Part shown: piece by piece, positions 45,644-56,725 of the stretch
Layout of the letters: each line of letters starts with the position of its first letter
Position numbering within the stretch: position 1 is the stretch's first letter
DNA from: Bryopsis sp. KO-2023
Taxonomy: Eukaryota; Chlorophyta; Ulvophyceae; Bryopsidales; Bryopsidaceae
DNA: 64,000 nt
Assembly (NCBI GenBank): GCA_030272585.1
Contig: BSYQ01000015.1
Span: forward strand, 372,001 to 436,000
Direction of reading: 5' to 3'
The notes under the pieces: model-generated
What the model was told of the DNA's origin: nothing
Databases searched by the model: none
Seen by the model: the letters and a program-made list of their open reading frames with translations, nothing else
Position numbers and translations under genes: made by a program

Positions 45644-47761
45644 TCATTTGCTGCTCTAATTAGAACAGTCCGTTCCCTTCATAAGTAGGATCTGCTGGTG
45701 CCTGGTGTGTGGCAAGAAAAAAAATGGATTATGGTGGAAAAGTCATACCCTATGGGGTTTGGGAGGCTGCAGGGCAATTTTTTCAATCTCAACAAAGTGT
45801 AGGTTGCTGGCTTGTCAGTTGGTAGTCTTTATCTGAACAATAGGACTGCTGTATTTGTGGATGGATTGAATTGGAATTTTTCATTTTCCTGTAATATAAT
45901 TGTATGAGGGAGCAGCGTTGTGTCGTGCGATGGTTGTCTCGTTGACCAAAAGAATCTCTGTTCCATTTGCTCACCTTCGTTTTCCATTTTTGCTTTGCTA
46001 CAAAGAGATGAGCTATTTTGTTTTGCAGGTGTAAGATACTATTTTTCGACCCTTTCGGGTGAGATCCCTTCCGGGTTTTTCAACTCAGTTTAGCCAGCCA
46101 GGAACCACGAATAGTCGTGGTCAACAGTCTGCAAAGCAACGAAAAGTTACACTTTGCAAGACAGGACAGGTACATATACCTCACCGCTCCTTAATTTCAC
46201 TAAGCATTCCTCTAGTCCATTCTGATCACTTCCATGGGAATCAATCTGTTAATATCAAAACCTAAATCTGACAATTTTTTATCCTTGAATCGCACTCGAA
46301 CTTGGGCCCTTTTGTAGCAGGGAAATCATAACCCAACAAGTTGAGTTATGACAGACGACAAACATTTCTTTCTTCTTCCTTTCCTTTCATTTTCATGTCT
46401 GTTTTTGGAAAAATAAAACGGTTGGCAATCCAAGTAACTCCTTCCACAAAGTGAAAATGCTAAGCAGAATCTTGGGTGAATAGACTGAACAAGCACTTTT
46501 CTCGTAGCAACACATGAAATTGTGTTCCACCAGCCCGGTCAGAAAAAAACTTATAAATGCGAGAATTTAATATGCAACTGATGAGACCAAATTGATGAAA
46601 AGTTTTACATATAGGAAAGTAATTTTTAATTGTGGCGCCTAGATGAGGGATGACCAACTTCTTGTCCATGGCCCGACTATGGAGGCAAAGTCCGGAGTGA
46701 AACGATGGATGCTTCTCGCGGTTGATACGAAGATGATTATCAGGTATACAAATCGTCACCCTACATACCCAACCACAATTTATTCAATTTTTTTTTGCTG
46801 TTTTTAGTCTTACTAAGAACATGCACCTAATGAAGCTCTTTTTCACTCGAAGTGGAGAACATTGTGATGGAGAATGGAAGGGAAATAATAGACACGTTGA
46901 TTCGGAAAAAAGCCCCCCACTCATGTCATGATATGTCTATTGAAATATAACTTTCCCAAGTGAAAGGGTCTTGATACAGTAATTAATGCAAAGATAGTCT
47001 AGAATCTGATGCATTTAAATATCTATGTCCATATATCTACATATATACACCTCTAAAAATAAATGGACAACATTCCCCTTTTGGAGGGTGGAATGCTAGT
47101 GTTTTTCAATAAGTGAGCGAGAGGGATCTGTCATGATGTTGAGCATGTCCGGACTTCTTGCCGGAATTGGTTGGACTTGGCAAACAAAGAGACCCTCTTA
47201 AAATGATAAGGGTTTTACTTTCCTTGCTTCACTTTTTAAAACTGATAGGAACTTCTCTAACAATGACAGATTTACTCAAAGATATTTTTCCTCAAGTTCT
47301 CTTACAACACGGTTTGAATACAAACAACCAATCACTCGGGTTGATGTAACCGGCTCGAGATGTCAATTGTACCAGTCAAGTACCCCTTCCGGTTTTAATG
47401 GCCCCTAACATAATTGGCCCTGATCCCACGGTTTTCTGTTGGCCGGATTATGGGCTAAGCCGCCTTGGCTTTTCGTTGACCGGACCATGGGCTAAGCCGC
47501 CTGGGATAGTGTTGTCCGTGGATCCAAATCCGGAGAAAAGACATGTAGCGTATCAAAAACAAGTGGAGGATTTTGAAATGTGAAATTATCATGCGAAGTG
47601 ACCTACAAGAATACGTCAACCATGTATACTCAAGTTTCATTTAAAGTTTAATTTGAATTTAACATTGTACTAAAAAGTGGAGTAAAATATCGTTTTCCTC
47701 CCTCTTACATGGTGAGTGCCAATTTGGAAAATTTTCCATAAGCTATTTTTGTAAGGCATCA
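45644..47761. other. Gene-free region
   Basis: About 2.1 kb downstream of the ankyrin-RING gene. It should begin with that gene's 3' UTR. No coding signal or clear repeat was recognised. Confidence 0.5.
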
Positions 47762-47768
47762 CTTGCAG

Positions 47769-48554
47769 CCATACTAGGGATCCGACACCGATATGTCGGC
47801 GTCCGACTTTTCCGACAACCGATAACAGTCGGTCCCAGACAGTTCCGATATTTCCGACCTCCGACATAACCGTTCCGACTTTGTCGATGTACCGATCTGA
47901 TCGGCCCGACTATACTGTATCGGCCCGATTGTTCCGATAAATAACGGCCGACTGCCCAGTTCCTGCTTGAAAACCAGATCGGATCGGGGTCGGGGTCGGC
48001 GTTTTCCGACTTGAACGGTCCTTCTCCGACAAAGTCGGAGTGACGCCGTGCACAAACCTCCCGAGGCTGTCGATATATTTGGAGCAGTTCCATACAGCAC
48101 GTAATAACAGAGTCAGCGATGTGGCCCACAACACGGTGGTCGGAGTCCAGGTCGGCATCAGATCTGCACCGCCGATTTCATCGGAAACACCGACTTTACG
48201 CCTTTCCTACCGATCATGATCGGACGTCGCCGACTAGCGCTCCGATCAAAATGAGGCGCCGACTTTTTTGTCGGCCGACTATGCCGATCCCAGCTCCAGA
48301 CTCAGATCGGATCGGTGTCGGGATCGGGTCAGCCGACCTTTAGTCGGGTCGGACGCCGATGTCCGATAGTCGGTCCGACTTTGACGCCGACATCCGACTG
48401 TCGGCCCGATTTTTGAAGATTTCAGAATATCGAAACAGGACCGACTTTTTTCAACTTTCCGAGAATAATAGATTCGTGAAAATCCGGTTCCGATCCGACC
48501 CCGTTCAGACCTGTTTACAGCTGGCCGATATTTGCCGACTGTATCCATAGTATG
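47769..48554. mobile_element. TCCGAC-word foldback element
   Basis: 786 bp composed largely of TCCGAC/GTCGG and CCGAT/ATCGG words in both orientations. The ends CATACTAGGGAT (47770-47781) and its near complement ATCCATAGTATG (48543-48554) form inverted termini. The flanks share CTTGCAG (47762-47768 and 48555-48561). It has no coding capacity. Confidence 0.7.
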
Positions 48555-48561
48555 CTTGCAG

Positions 48562-49739
48562 CTCTTTGATGGGAGGTATTTCATCGTAACGCAAACCCGT
48601 ACCCTCCATTCTCCGGACTTGACTAATGTTATCTTTTAAAGTTATTAAACTTGGTGCCGTTTGTGAAATGACGTTCAAGTCAACATGGTTTAATCCGGTG
48701 CAATTCTCGTGATGATGAAACGTATATCACGTCTAAACAAAAGTTTATAGTGGTGTTATGTTAATAGCAGGTGATGAATGAGAACTGATTCTCTCTCCAT
48801 ATATATGATATGCGACCTATATATAGTCAATTATGCAGGGCTTCAAAAAACGATAGTTCAAGGTTCATTAGGTAAGATGACTTAAAAGCTATAATTAGCT
48901 ACTTAATGGATACACCATCATAAAAGGTTGACGGAGCTTGAAAGTAGTTTAGTAATGCGTCATAGATGTTTTATCATGAGAATGAAACTTCTTCCAAAGT
49001 TGGGATAACCACTGGTGTGGATGTGTGAGAGTAGTTTTGTGGAAGATGAGATAACCCCCATCCCCACCTGCTTTGGTCATTTTAATTAGGGTCCTTTATG
49101 TTACAGGGGGAGGGGGGGGAGGTTTGGATTTCTTTTCTCAAGAGCCTATGCATTATTTATATATTGTTTCTATTTTGTAGAACATGAGGAGGTATATTAT
49201 AGAAGATATTGATTGAAATAACTTTGCCTACTTTCTCGAGATCGTTTCGTGTGACGATACATTAGTTTGATAGTGCAATAATGTTTTGTAACTATTAAGG
49301 TCAGTAGCACTAGATATCTGTTTGGGTAACCTATTTTATGTGAGATTGATATTCTTTTGCACCATGTGATGAATTAAGATAGCATTTATGAGCATTCAAC
49401 ATTAACTTAACGCTTCGACCAAGAATAGTGCTTCCCAAGTTTGAGGGTGATGGTGGGGATAGTAGGATATGGCAACCTATAATGTATAGGGTGGATTTAA
49501 AGGCGGAAAAATATTCGTGTTGAAAGATTAAGTCCGAACTGTCAAATTTGGACCGATATATATAGGCCTTTTTAACTAAGCAAGAGATAGGTCGCAAAGA
49601 GGCTTGGTCATGGCGGTTCCCCGACTTTCTGTCCGATTCGATCTAGTCGAAATACTTGGGAATTTATTTGGCCTGGACCGGTTGAAACGGGTTGAATTAG
49701 TCTAGTGCAATGACATTTGGTTCGCTTTGGAGTTTCATG
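48562..49739. other. AT-rich gene-free region
   Basis: About 1.2 kb, AT-rich, with no coding signal or delimited repeat that I can support. Confidence 0.5.
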
Positions 49740-50309
49740 CAGTGGTGGGCTGCACAAGACAGATGCACATAACAAGGTTCTGTCCAAGTTTTGTGCACTG
49801 TGAGCGCCAAAGCGGTAAACGAACAAAATGAGGCAGTAGTGGACGAAAGGAAGTGGTGCTGTGTAACGTGGGGTGGTGCGGTAGTGAAGGAATCTAGTGG
49901 TTGAAAGGGAAACGAGTGACTGGCTTAGAATAGTTCACTACTGTTTGTGGCTATTATTGATTAGTCGTGGGAAGGTATAAGTTCGAAGTGAAAAGCTTGT
50001 AAACAAGAGACAGCGAACGTTTCGCGTCGAGACTTCGCCTTAAATAGCTACTGTGCGCTCATTTTATTTAAGTTGTTACAGCACCCTGTGCAGGTCTGTC
50101 CTGTGCAGCGAAATTCCACAGGCAGGACAAAACAGAGTTTCTGTGCACAGCAGAACAGAAGATCCGCACAAAATTTGCACAAAATTTACACAAATCGTGC
50201 TTGTGCTTAGCTGTATAGTCCGCGCACGTGTGCAACACAGGTCCGACCTGTGTCGCGCACGGGAACTCTATCCTATCCTGTCCTGTGCACAGGGATCTCA
50301 GCCCACCTG
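49740..50309. repeat. Degenerate CTGTGCACAG-word element
   Basis: Begins CAGTGGTGGGCTGCACA, the left terminus of the complete copies at 52680 and 53232, and ends CTCAGCCCACCTG, similar to their right ends. CTGTGC/GCACAG words occur at both ends, and the middle (49810-50080) is unrelated. No target duplication was found, so it may be two partial copies or an interrupted one. Confidence 0.55.
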
Positions 50310-50644
50310 TAGTGAATCCGCCTGCGGACCGCTATTGTGGGCTGCTGGCTGTGAACTGCAAGCCTGAAACGGCTTGGAGGGAAAGAATAGACGACTTGGA
50401 AGCGAGACAAAGGGACTTCAATCCCAAAGTAAGGTTACAAGAACGTCCAAACCCCAAGAACTTATATATTACCCTAGCAGCCTTGATCCTAACTGATTAT
50501 AGGCTGTAACATGAGTCTGCATCAACACTGCAAGGCATCAAACCTTGCAGTCCTTTCAATCAGAGCCCAGCTCAGCCCCACGGCCATTCCTGTGGTGCTG
50601 AGCAACCTTCTAGAACATTCTAGCTGCCAGCTCAGTAGTCCACA

Positions 50645-50780
50645 TACTACTTCACTGCCAGCACACCCTGACTTACTGTATGCTGCGTCAGGGCAGCCAG
50701 ACTCCTATCTAAAGTAATGCAGAACTGTCAGCAAGCCTGCTAACGTACTGCAGAGCTGGCAGAAACCCTGAATCGCTACA
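50645..50780. repeat. Dispersed repeat, copy 1
   Basis: The stretch from CTGCCAGCACACCCT to TACTGCAGAGCT is similar to 57475-57595 in the same orientation. The type is unknown; no termini were resolved. Confidence 0.6.
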
Positions 50781-51775
50781 CCACCACTGGTTTCATGTTA
50801 TCATATATTCAACAGTATCTTTTTTGCGTCAAATCTTGTTTCTCTCCGCTCATTTCGAAAACTCCAAACATCGCTATTTCTACGTGACAGTAATGACGTA
50901 GTTTCAGTTGGTGAATTTGAATCCAAAAAGCGTTTTGGGTTTCTGAAGAGATTGGTACAGAAATAATGCAACTCTTACATTCAATGTAGATAAAATACTC
51001 TTTTTACTAAGTCTCTTCATCATAGCACGTTGATCGGGGGGGGGGGGGGGGGTGATGGATTTTATGGATCCTAGCGTTTAGCTGGCTTAAGGCCATGCAT
51101 TCCCACGACTTATTATTAGTTTTGATACCACCACAAATGGTGTCATCACCTGTGACAGATTGTGGATCGAACGGGGGTTTAGTGGCGAGTGTTTAGTGGA
51201 GAGTTTATTTGCGGATTGGGTTATTGTGGGGCTAAGTAGATTAAGTGATTTACTTGGTTTGTTCCTACCAATTATGGAGTTTGGGAAGATCAGTTTGGAT
51301 CGTTGTAACCCTGAGTAGTTGTGTACCGGATTAGGGAGAAGCGAGTACAAATGGGGTCTTGTCGTTTGAGATACATTCGACTTGGATATTTTGTAAGTTT
51401 ATTCGATCGTTTCACCGGGCGTGTTGTTCTACCACAACCACAACCAAAGTCTCGTCACCTTACCTTTGGCGTGTAGGACACTTTTTAGCATCACTTCTTT
51501 GTATATATCTTTAAGGGCCTGAAAAGTTTCAAGAGAAATTGTTCACAAGTAAGACTCTTTTCCTCTAATAAATATTCTCAAAGATTGCTCTTTCTTCCCG
51601 CAATGATAGTGCAAGAACATCGCTTTGTCTATTTGACTTTTGGGATTGGTGGGAATGCAAACTTCATAGGTATCATCACAAGCTCCCCTAATCGAATAAG
51701 TCGATGGGTCAATGGGTTCTTTCGGTTTCCCATCCAAATTAATTTCTAATTTGAAAAAAAACAAGACCCCCCTTA
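50781..51775. other. Gene-free region with a long G run
   Basis: About 1 kb without a gene or delimited repeat that I can support. It holds an uninterrupted run of about 16 G at around 51037-51052. A minus-strand frame in 51543-51770 has protein-like composition but no recognisable family. Confidence 0.4.
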
Positions 51776-51780
51776 CATAG

Positions 51781-52070
51781 CTGGGCAGCAACCGGTTTGT
51801 ACCGTACCGTACCGTAACGCACACGGCCGGTACGGTAACGTGTTTGGTTGTTGCAACGTCCGGTCGGTACGTGCAACAACCAAACACGTTACCGTACCGA
51901 CTAGGCGGTACTCATAACGCAAAAGCGTTGTTGCAACTTGTTGCGTTATGAGTAACGTGTGCACCGACGGGTGTAACATCTGCACCGAGGAAAGACGTTA
52001 CAACAACGCTCGGTTACGTTACGTGTAACGATGTAACCCTTTGACACGTTACAACAACGACTAATATTGT
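51781..52070. repeat. GTACCG/CGTTAC-word inverted-repeat region
   Basis: Starts with tandem TACCG words. It contains an inverted pair, GGTACGGTAACGTGTTTGG and its complement, separated by about 30 bp (51828-51905), then GTTACAACAACG words. Termini were not resolved. Confidence 0.6.
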
Positions 52071-52074
52071 TATA

Positions 52075-52587
52075 TACCGTATTTTCTCTAATAAAAACCC
52101 AGGGGTACTATTGTTTCAATGTACCCCCAGGGGGGTGTCACTATTGGAGAGTGGGTCACTATTGGAGAGTGGGTCACTATTGGAGAGTGGGTCACTATTA
52201 GAGACAGGGCTTGTATTTTTTCAATGTACCCCAAAGAGGGGACACTATTGGAAGAAGGTCACTATAAGTGCTGAGTCACTGCGAAAATTATTCAAAAAAT
52301 GTGTCCATTAATGTGTTACAGTCCTATGAACAGTTGGGGAGTGATTTCGCGACGTGTCGTGGTGCAGGCGAGGGGGGCGTTTCGTCACCAACTGTCAGAA
52401 ATTGCGATCGAAAGAAAATCGTTCGCCGTAACGCGACAAACGCGCCACTATCGAACGTCTCCAAAAGTGACCCTGGGTCACTCTTGGAGACGGGGCTTGT
52501 ATTCTTTCAACCCCCCCCGCGCCCTGCGTCACTATTGGAGAGTGCGACACTGCTAGAGAGTGCGACAGTGGTAGAGAAAATACGGTA
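52075..52587. mobile_element. MITE with CCGTATTTTCTCTA termini
   Basis: About 510 bp with inverted termini ACCGTATTTTCTCTA / TAGAGAAAATACGGT flanked by TA. Its interior has at least four tandem copies of an ~18-bp unit (GAGTGGGTCACTATTG) and further CACTATTGGAGAG words. It shares the TACCGTA terminus type with the MITE at 31276. Confidence 0.82.
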
Positions 52588-52595
52588 TATTTTTT

Positions 52596-52640
52596 TTGTA
52601 TGATTGACGTGAGCCAAGCTCACCAGCCACCGACTGGAGG
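52596..52640. repeat. Short dispersed repeat, copy 1
   Basis: About 45 bp including TGACGTGAGCCAAGC and CACCAGCCACCGACT, repeated at 57212-57255. Its nature is unknown. Confidence 0.6.
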
Positions 52641-52679
52641 TGTTATGCCCTCCTTGCCTGAGTGTGCCGCCTCCACTAG

Positions 52680-53063
52680 CAGTGGTGGGCTGCACAGGAC
52701 AGACCTGTGCATCGCACAGAACAGGGTTCTGTACAGGTTCTGTGCACCCTGTGCTGTTCTGTCCTGTGGAGCGCAATTCCACAGGCCAGAACAGGACAGA
52801 CTGTCTGTGCGCAGAACAGAGTCGGACCTGTGCGCACAGGCGCACAGACTGTACAGCACAGGACAGAAAGTGCACGGAAAGTGCACAGAAAGCACACAGA
52901 ATCTGCACAGAAAGTGCACAGACACGTGCACAGACACGTGCACAGACACGGTCTGTCCTGTGCTGTAAAGTCTGTGCGCCTGTGCGCACAGGTCTGACCC
53001 TGTGCACAGAACAGACAGTCTGTTCTGTCCTGTCCTGTGCACAGGGGTCCCAGCCCATGACTG
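52680..53063. mobile_element. hAT-type non-autonomous element built of CTGTGCACAG words
   Basis: 384 bp bounded by the 8-bp target duplication TCCACTAG (52672-52679 and 53064-53071). The left end is CAGTGGTGGGCTGCACAGG and the right end is CAGCCCATGACTG, giving imperfect CAG...CTG inverted termini. The 8-bp duplication and CAG termini are diagnostic of the hAT superfamily. The interior is almost entirely CTGTGC/GCACAG/CCTGTC words, with long inverted arms (about 52824-52865 against 52952-52993). Open frames across it are low-complexity artefacts. Confidence 0.88.
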
Positions 53064-53262
53064 TCCACTAGCCACGTGGGTGGCGTGGTGTAGTGGGTGG
53101 TCGATGTCACATCCCCCTGATGGGTGATGTGACTGGACAGGGTGTCCGCCTAGCTTGCTAGGTTCCTCCACGTGATTGATGGGACCCATGAGGTTGGAGG
53201 GTTAAAGGACTTCAAGGGGCTGTCCAGGGGGCAGTCATGGGCTGCACAGGACAGACCCCTGT

Positions 53263-53780
53263 TGATACGGCACAGCCCGCAAAGGGGGCGGGCCGGTCCA
53301 CCAACGTCCCGTATCATGTATCATTTGGTTTCGGAGCCGAACTTGCGATCCGAAGGTCACAAGTTCGAGTCCTAGCGAGGCCATGGAAGTTGAGAGTGAG
53401 TTGGCGCCTCTGACCCGAGAGTGGTAGTAACGAGAGGTGAAAGAGCATGAGGATCACTGCGAAGGAGGGGAGGGGGCTGAGATCATCACAGTGATCGCCG
53501 CCGCAGAGCAAGGCAAAAGACCATAAGCTCAAAAGACTAGACGGATCAAAGGGATAAGAACAAAGGATCAGAGGATCACAAGAAAGATCCTGGAGAACCC
53601 CCGAATAGACCCGCGAGAGAACGGTAACCCGGTAATCGCAGAGAGGGTCAAGGAGAATGGAGTAACGGGCACGAGGAGAAGGTGGTCGAGGGCGACCACT
53701 GGCCCGGGGGGGGACGAGATGATACGGCACAGCCCGCAAAGGGGGCGGGCCGGTCCACCAACGTCCCGTATCGTGTATCA
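53263..53780 (+). mobile_element. TRIM: miniature LTR element with 61-bp terminal repeats
   Basis: 518 bp. Direct terminal repeats of 61 bp (53263-53323 and 53720-53780) each run TGATACGG...GTATCA and differ at one visible base. The 5-bp duplication CCTGT flanks it (53258-53262 and 53781-53785). TTGGTTTCGGAGCC follows the left repeat as a primer-binding site. The purine tract GGGGGGGGACGAGA precedes the right repeat. There is no coding capacity, so it must be mobilised in trans. Confidence 0.9.
53327..53385 (+). other. tRNA-like segment in the TRIM
   Basis: Contains the primer-binding site and, downstream, AAGTTCGAGTCC, a B-box-like stretch within GGTCACAAGTTCGAGTCC. It resembles the tRNA-like boxes of the chromovirus LTRs. 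Confidence 0.5.
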
Positions 53781-54223
53781 CCTGTCCTGTGCATCGCACA
53801 GGACAGGGTTCTGTGCAGGTTCTGTGCACCCTGTGCTGTCCTGTCCTGTGCAGCGGAATTGCACAGGCCAGGACAGAACAGACTGTCTGTTCTGTGCACA
53901 GGGTCAGACCTGTGCTGCACAGGTGCACAGACCTGCACAGCACAGCACAGAACTGCACAGAATCTGCACAGAACTGCACAGAATCTGCACAGATTTTGCA
54001 CAGAATCTGCACAGAACTGCACAGAAACTGCACAGATTTTGCACAGACCCTGTCTGTGCTGTGCTGTACAGGTCTGTGCACCTGTGCAGCACAGGTCTGA
54101 CCCTGTGCACAGAACAGACAGTCTGTTCTGTCCTGTCCTGTGCACAGAGGTCTCAGCCCATGTCTGCCAGGGGGCTTCTTTTGGCGACAAGGTCGCGCAG
54201 GAGAGGTTCTAAACAAGAGGCTA

Positions 54224-54390
54224 TCGGTCGACAGAGGGATTCGAACTCGGGTTGGCTAAGCCCAAGTCGAAGGCACTTAATCAATAGCGGACCCCGCCAC
54301 AGGGACGCTCAAATGGTGGCTGTTACCTTTAAGTAACCCGAGTTACTTAAACCGTTTAACCCGAGTTCGAATCCCCCTTGAGTCGACCGA
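54224..54390. mobile_element. Foldback element with Pol III B boxes in both arms
   Basis: About 167 bp. The left arm TCGGTCGACAGAGGGATTCG continues to AACTCGGGTT; the right arm from 54358 is its complement with a small insertion. Each arm contains GAGTTCGAATCC, a B-box match. The interior resembles 57290-57375. Confidence 0.7.
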
Positions 54391-54911
54391 CAGACCTGGG
54401 TACCGGCAAATTTTAAAGGACCGGACCGGACCGGAAACCCTTTCTTAGACCGGATTTGACCTTTACTAGACGGGTGGGAGACCGGTCTAGACAGGTCAAA
54501 TCCGGTCTAAGGAAGGTCAAATCCGGTCTAGTAAAGGAACACCTTTCTTAGACCGTACTTGACCTGGTTTCCTTTTTTTTCTCGATTTCTTTCCTGTCCA
54601 GACCGGTCTGACCTGTCTGGACAGGTTGTCGCCTGTCTAGTACCGGTCTGACCTGGGCTGGACCGGACCGGCAGCGAAAAACCGGTCCGGTCCGGTCCAA
54701 CCTGTCTATGGACCGGTCGACCTGTCCGCTCCTGTCCGGACCAGCGAAAAAACGCCGGTCCTTTCAAAACCGGACAAGTCACGACCGGTCCAGTCAACCT
54801 CGAAAATCTGCAGAAATGAGGACCGGTTTTCTGACAGATTTTCCGGTCCATAGACAGGTTGGACCGGACCGGACCGGTTTTTCGCTGCCGGTCCGGTCCA
54901 GCCCAGGTCTG
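54391..54911. mobile_element. GACCGG/GACCTGTC-word element
   Basis: 521 bp with 10-bp inverted termini CAGACCTGGG / CCCAGGTCTG. The interior consists of GACCGG, ACCGGTC, GACCTGTC and GGTCAAATCCGG words in both orientations. No target duplication was found, so an 8-bp insertion is not proven here. Confidence 0.65.
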
Positions 54912-56573
54912 CTCTCACATTTAACACCACCTTTATTGCTCTACTTGCTGAACAATCATAAAACTCCCCAAATGCTCCATCACATATGTAAGGTAAAAAT
55001 AAAACCACTTCACTATTGGTACTATCGTGGGGGGGCGTTATGTAACATCGAAGCGTTGTTGTAACGGGGTGAGTTGGGGTTTGTATAACGTCCGCACCGA
55101 CAAAACACATTACAACAATGCTTCTCCCTGACGTTCCCTCATCACGTGATACGGAGTGGGAAGTCTCCGTCGGTCACACTCGCACGCAAACTCACACGCA
55201 CGAATAAACCGCCCGAGAGATAGTTACAGAGCAAAGAACGTCACATCAAACGCCAACCACTATTTATAGCATGGAGGGCTGACTCACTTCTCTGCCTGCT
55301 TCAACCCTGTCCTTACTGCTCACCAAAGGCACGCGGCCCCAAAGATTTGAACTTGCAATGTCACAACCGGCTGGAGTGACCAAGCGTGAAAGAATAAATA
55401 GAATGATTACAATGGCGTGGAGAACGCCTTAAGTATAGTCAAATGTAGTACAAGTCAGTCACATGTAACTCACCCGTCCCATTGATGTGACTAGTGAGCT
55501 GACATGTGGTACAATCGTCATAGGCGTCCCCGTCGATGATGGATAGGTACCCGCTGTTAAGATAACCCGTCGTATCAGGTGGAGTTTTTTTGTGCGGTCA
55601 ACCACTTCATGTCTAACCTCCCTTTCATCCCTAGATTCTTCCTCTTCAAACCAAGGAGAGATTTCCTCTAATATATCTTCATCTCGCAAATCTGCAGAGT
55701 TTCTAAATTGTCCTTCAGCTCCAACCACATGAAAATGTATTTTTCCTCCTCAAGTGCATGCACCACTTCGATAATTGTATCATCACCACTGAGTTCCACA
55801 AAAGTAATCCCCCGTTATAAGACCAGGCCTGTTCTCTGACGAAAATCGGGTGTAATGCCCAACTCTGGCTAAGCGTTGTGAAGAGGGGTGTGGTGGTGGG
55901 AGACTCGTCAGAGAGGGGAGGAGCTAAACAAGAAACAATAATTCCAGAAAACGTTAGTGTGCCCTATTGAACACTTGACGCCGTGACGTCATGACCCTGA
56001 AAGTTTCAGGCTGAAACAACCAGTACGATTGTACTACCAAAGTCATACTACCATCACCGGCTGTAACATCGGGTGTTACAGAGGGGGAGGTCTTAAGAAA
56101 AATCGCGACAAATTGGGTTCTCTTGTCCCAATAAAAGACAAAATTACATTCGTTACCCCCGACACCACACTATTTCATTTTTAAGCTTGCAGTTGGTTTG
56201 TTTGTTGTTCCAATGGGTCACACAATGCCTTTAATCCGGTGCTTACATTTGATCTGTTCATTTATTTGTCCAAATCCATTAACTCCAATCAACTTGTCCA
56301 AGGCTTCCAAGCCTGTATCCCATATGGGTAAAAATGCCCCAAATGGGTTGTGATCTCAAAAAAAGAGAAAAAAAACAAACACACCCCAACATAACCAACA
56401 AACCCTCAAACCAATCAAAAACGAGAAAAAGAAGGGAGGGAGGGTGGGACAGAAAAAACAAAAAGAATACCCGCCGCAATAAGCCCGCCCCATTTATACG
56501 CAAGCATAATTGAAATATGTGAATCAAGATCAACTGGGTTTCATTTTTAAGCTTGCAGTTGGTTCGTTTGTTG
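54912..56573. other. Repeat-rich region without a supported gene
   Basis: Holds a fragment with TAACGTC/GTTGTTGTAACG words (about 55030-55130). A short minus-strand frame at 55459-55728 has no recognisable family. A ~36-bp direct repeat (TTTCATTTTTAAGCTTGCAG core) occurs at about 56173 and 56538. Confidence 0.4.
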
Positions 56574-56725
56574 CAGTGGTGGGTTGAACATGACAAACCC
56601 TTGTTCTGTGCATCGCACAGAACCCTGTTCTATACGGGGTCTATGCACCCTGTGCGAGTCTGTCCCGTGCACGGGGGGGGGGTATTCTGACTTGTGCAGG
56701 GTCTGCGTGGGTCTGACCAGTAAAC
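56574..56725. repeat. Partial CTGTGCACAG-word element
   Basis: Begins CAGTGGTGGGTTGAAC, the left terminus of the 52680 family, and includes TGCATCGCACAGAAC. The right end is missing. Confidence 0.55.

Larger units (their letters stand above)
53232..54166. mobile_element. Second hAT-type CTGTGCACAG element, carrying a nested TRIM
   Basis: Bounded by the 8-bp duplication CCAGGGGG (53224-53231 and 54167-54174). Termini are CAGTCATGGGCTGCACAGG and CAGCCCATGTCTG. It is interrupted 31 bp from its left end by a TRIM (53263-53780). Excluding the TRIM the element is about 412 bp, the same size class as the 52680 copy. Repeated GCACAGAATCT and GCACAGAACT units lie at 53940-54050. Confidence 0.88.

Noticed and set aside
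52507..53189. Several 100-190-codon frames on both strands around 52.6-53.1 kb
   Set aside because: Same cause: word repeats lacking stop codons. The target duplication and termini show it is a non-coding transposon.
53314..54216. 300-codon minus-strand open frame across the CTGTGCACAG element
   Set aside because: The composition comes from repeats of one word; overlapping long frames exist in several phases, and the frame crosses two nested element borders. It is an artefact of low complexity without stops.
55459..55728. Minus-strand 89-codon frame as a host gene
   Set aside because: No family signal, no linked exons, and it sits among repeats; may be a fragment of an unknown element.
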